Positions 63,889 through 64,000 of a stretch of 64,000 bases of DNA are shown here, piece after piece. The DNA lies in contig PGZO01000007.1 in assembly GCA_002841375.1 (NCBI GenBank), forward strand, positions 62,001-126,000, given 5' to 3'. The notes below the pieces were generated by a model that ran no database searches, was not told the DNA's origin, and was given only the letters and a program-made list of their open reading frames with translations. The position numbers were made by a program, and so were the translations under genes. How positions within the stretch are numbered: the stretch's first letter is position 1; the number at the start of each line of letters is the position of its first letter. The stretch comes from Firmicutes bacterium HGW-Firmicutes-7. GTDB lineage: Bacteria > Bacillota > Clostridia > Lachnospirales > Vallitaleaceae.

Positions 63889-64000
63889 GCTTTCGCCCCC
63901 TCCACTGCCTTGATCACCTTCATTACTTTCCCAAATTCAATGCCATATAATTCTTCAATAATATCTGCAAACATCTCTTTATATTTCCTTGATAGCTTTT
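63879..64000 (-). CDS. C-terminus of an upstream gene of the Tad-like operon (partial)
   Basis: The last 40 codons of an open frame (ends YGIEFGKVMKVIKAVEGAKA then CK and stop). The stop overlaps the start of the CpaE-like gene by ten bases, so it is co-transcribed. Too short to identify. Confidence 0.6.
   Translation of the reverse strand, partial: KLSRKYKEMFADIIEELYGIEFGKVMKVIKAVEGAKACK

Overview
The window looks like a chromosomal segment of an anaerobic, endospore-forming, AT-rich Clostridia bacterium (Lachnospirales-like; genus not assignable from this sequence). Reasons: the core cluster spoVT-mazG-HU-rqcP-yabP-yabQ-divIC-spoIIE-tilS-hpt-ftsH, the purR/spoVG/glmU/prs/pth/mfd/prsA neighbourhood, strong AGGAGG ribosome sites, spoIIE and spoVT promoters of sporulation type, and an ethanolamine (eut) locus of the Firmicute two-component/antitermination type.

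Layout. 1-4.5 kb: left-running eutS-P-V-W-A (eutA runs off the window), with two EutV-type double-hairpin antiterminators and a good sigma-A promoter carrying an 18-bp tandem repeat. 4.6 kb: the 5' stub of a group IIC intron sitting just after the ftsH terminator. 4.8-20 kb: left-running sporulation/housekeeping genes. 20-26 kb: a secreted transglutaminase behind two tandem c-di-GMP-I aptamers, a sortase, pth, then an agr-like quorum-sensing locus: agrB-agrD rightward, sensor kinase and LytTR regulator convergent. A structured RNA candidate with its own promoter and terminator is transcribed divergently from agrBD. 26-34 kb: prs-glmU, spoVG, glgC-glgD, purR and divergent murC. 34-36.5 kb: a cluster of DnaA boxes, then dnaD-like and dnaC/dnaI-like genes and tRNA-Arg(TCG). 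36.6-38.2 kb: a 1.56-kb element between two 47-bp copies of the tRNA 3' end, with no integrase, two small ribbon-helix-helix genes, palindromic operators and a nested-palindrome structure. 38-52 kb: yhaN/yhaO-like (sbcC/sbcD-like) pair, a phosphofructokinase, GntR regulator, asnS, M29 aminopeptidase and exported proteins. 53-56 kb: a LytTR regulator next to a lipoprotein operon, one gene of which is broken by a 5-bp duplication. 56.8-64 kb: a divergent Tad/Flp-like pilus or secretion cluster.

How it fits together. The most interesting result is regulatory. Three promoters (agrB, the divergent RNA and the lipoprotein operon) share one geometry: two 9-bp direct repeats 12 bp apart, ending 11 bp before the -35 hexamer. 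This is what two LytTR regulators would need. In the agr case it makes an arrangement like the staphylococcal P2/P3-RNAIII pair. The second notable item is the integrase-less tRNA-borne mini-element. All functions are read from sequence motifs without database searches.
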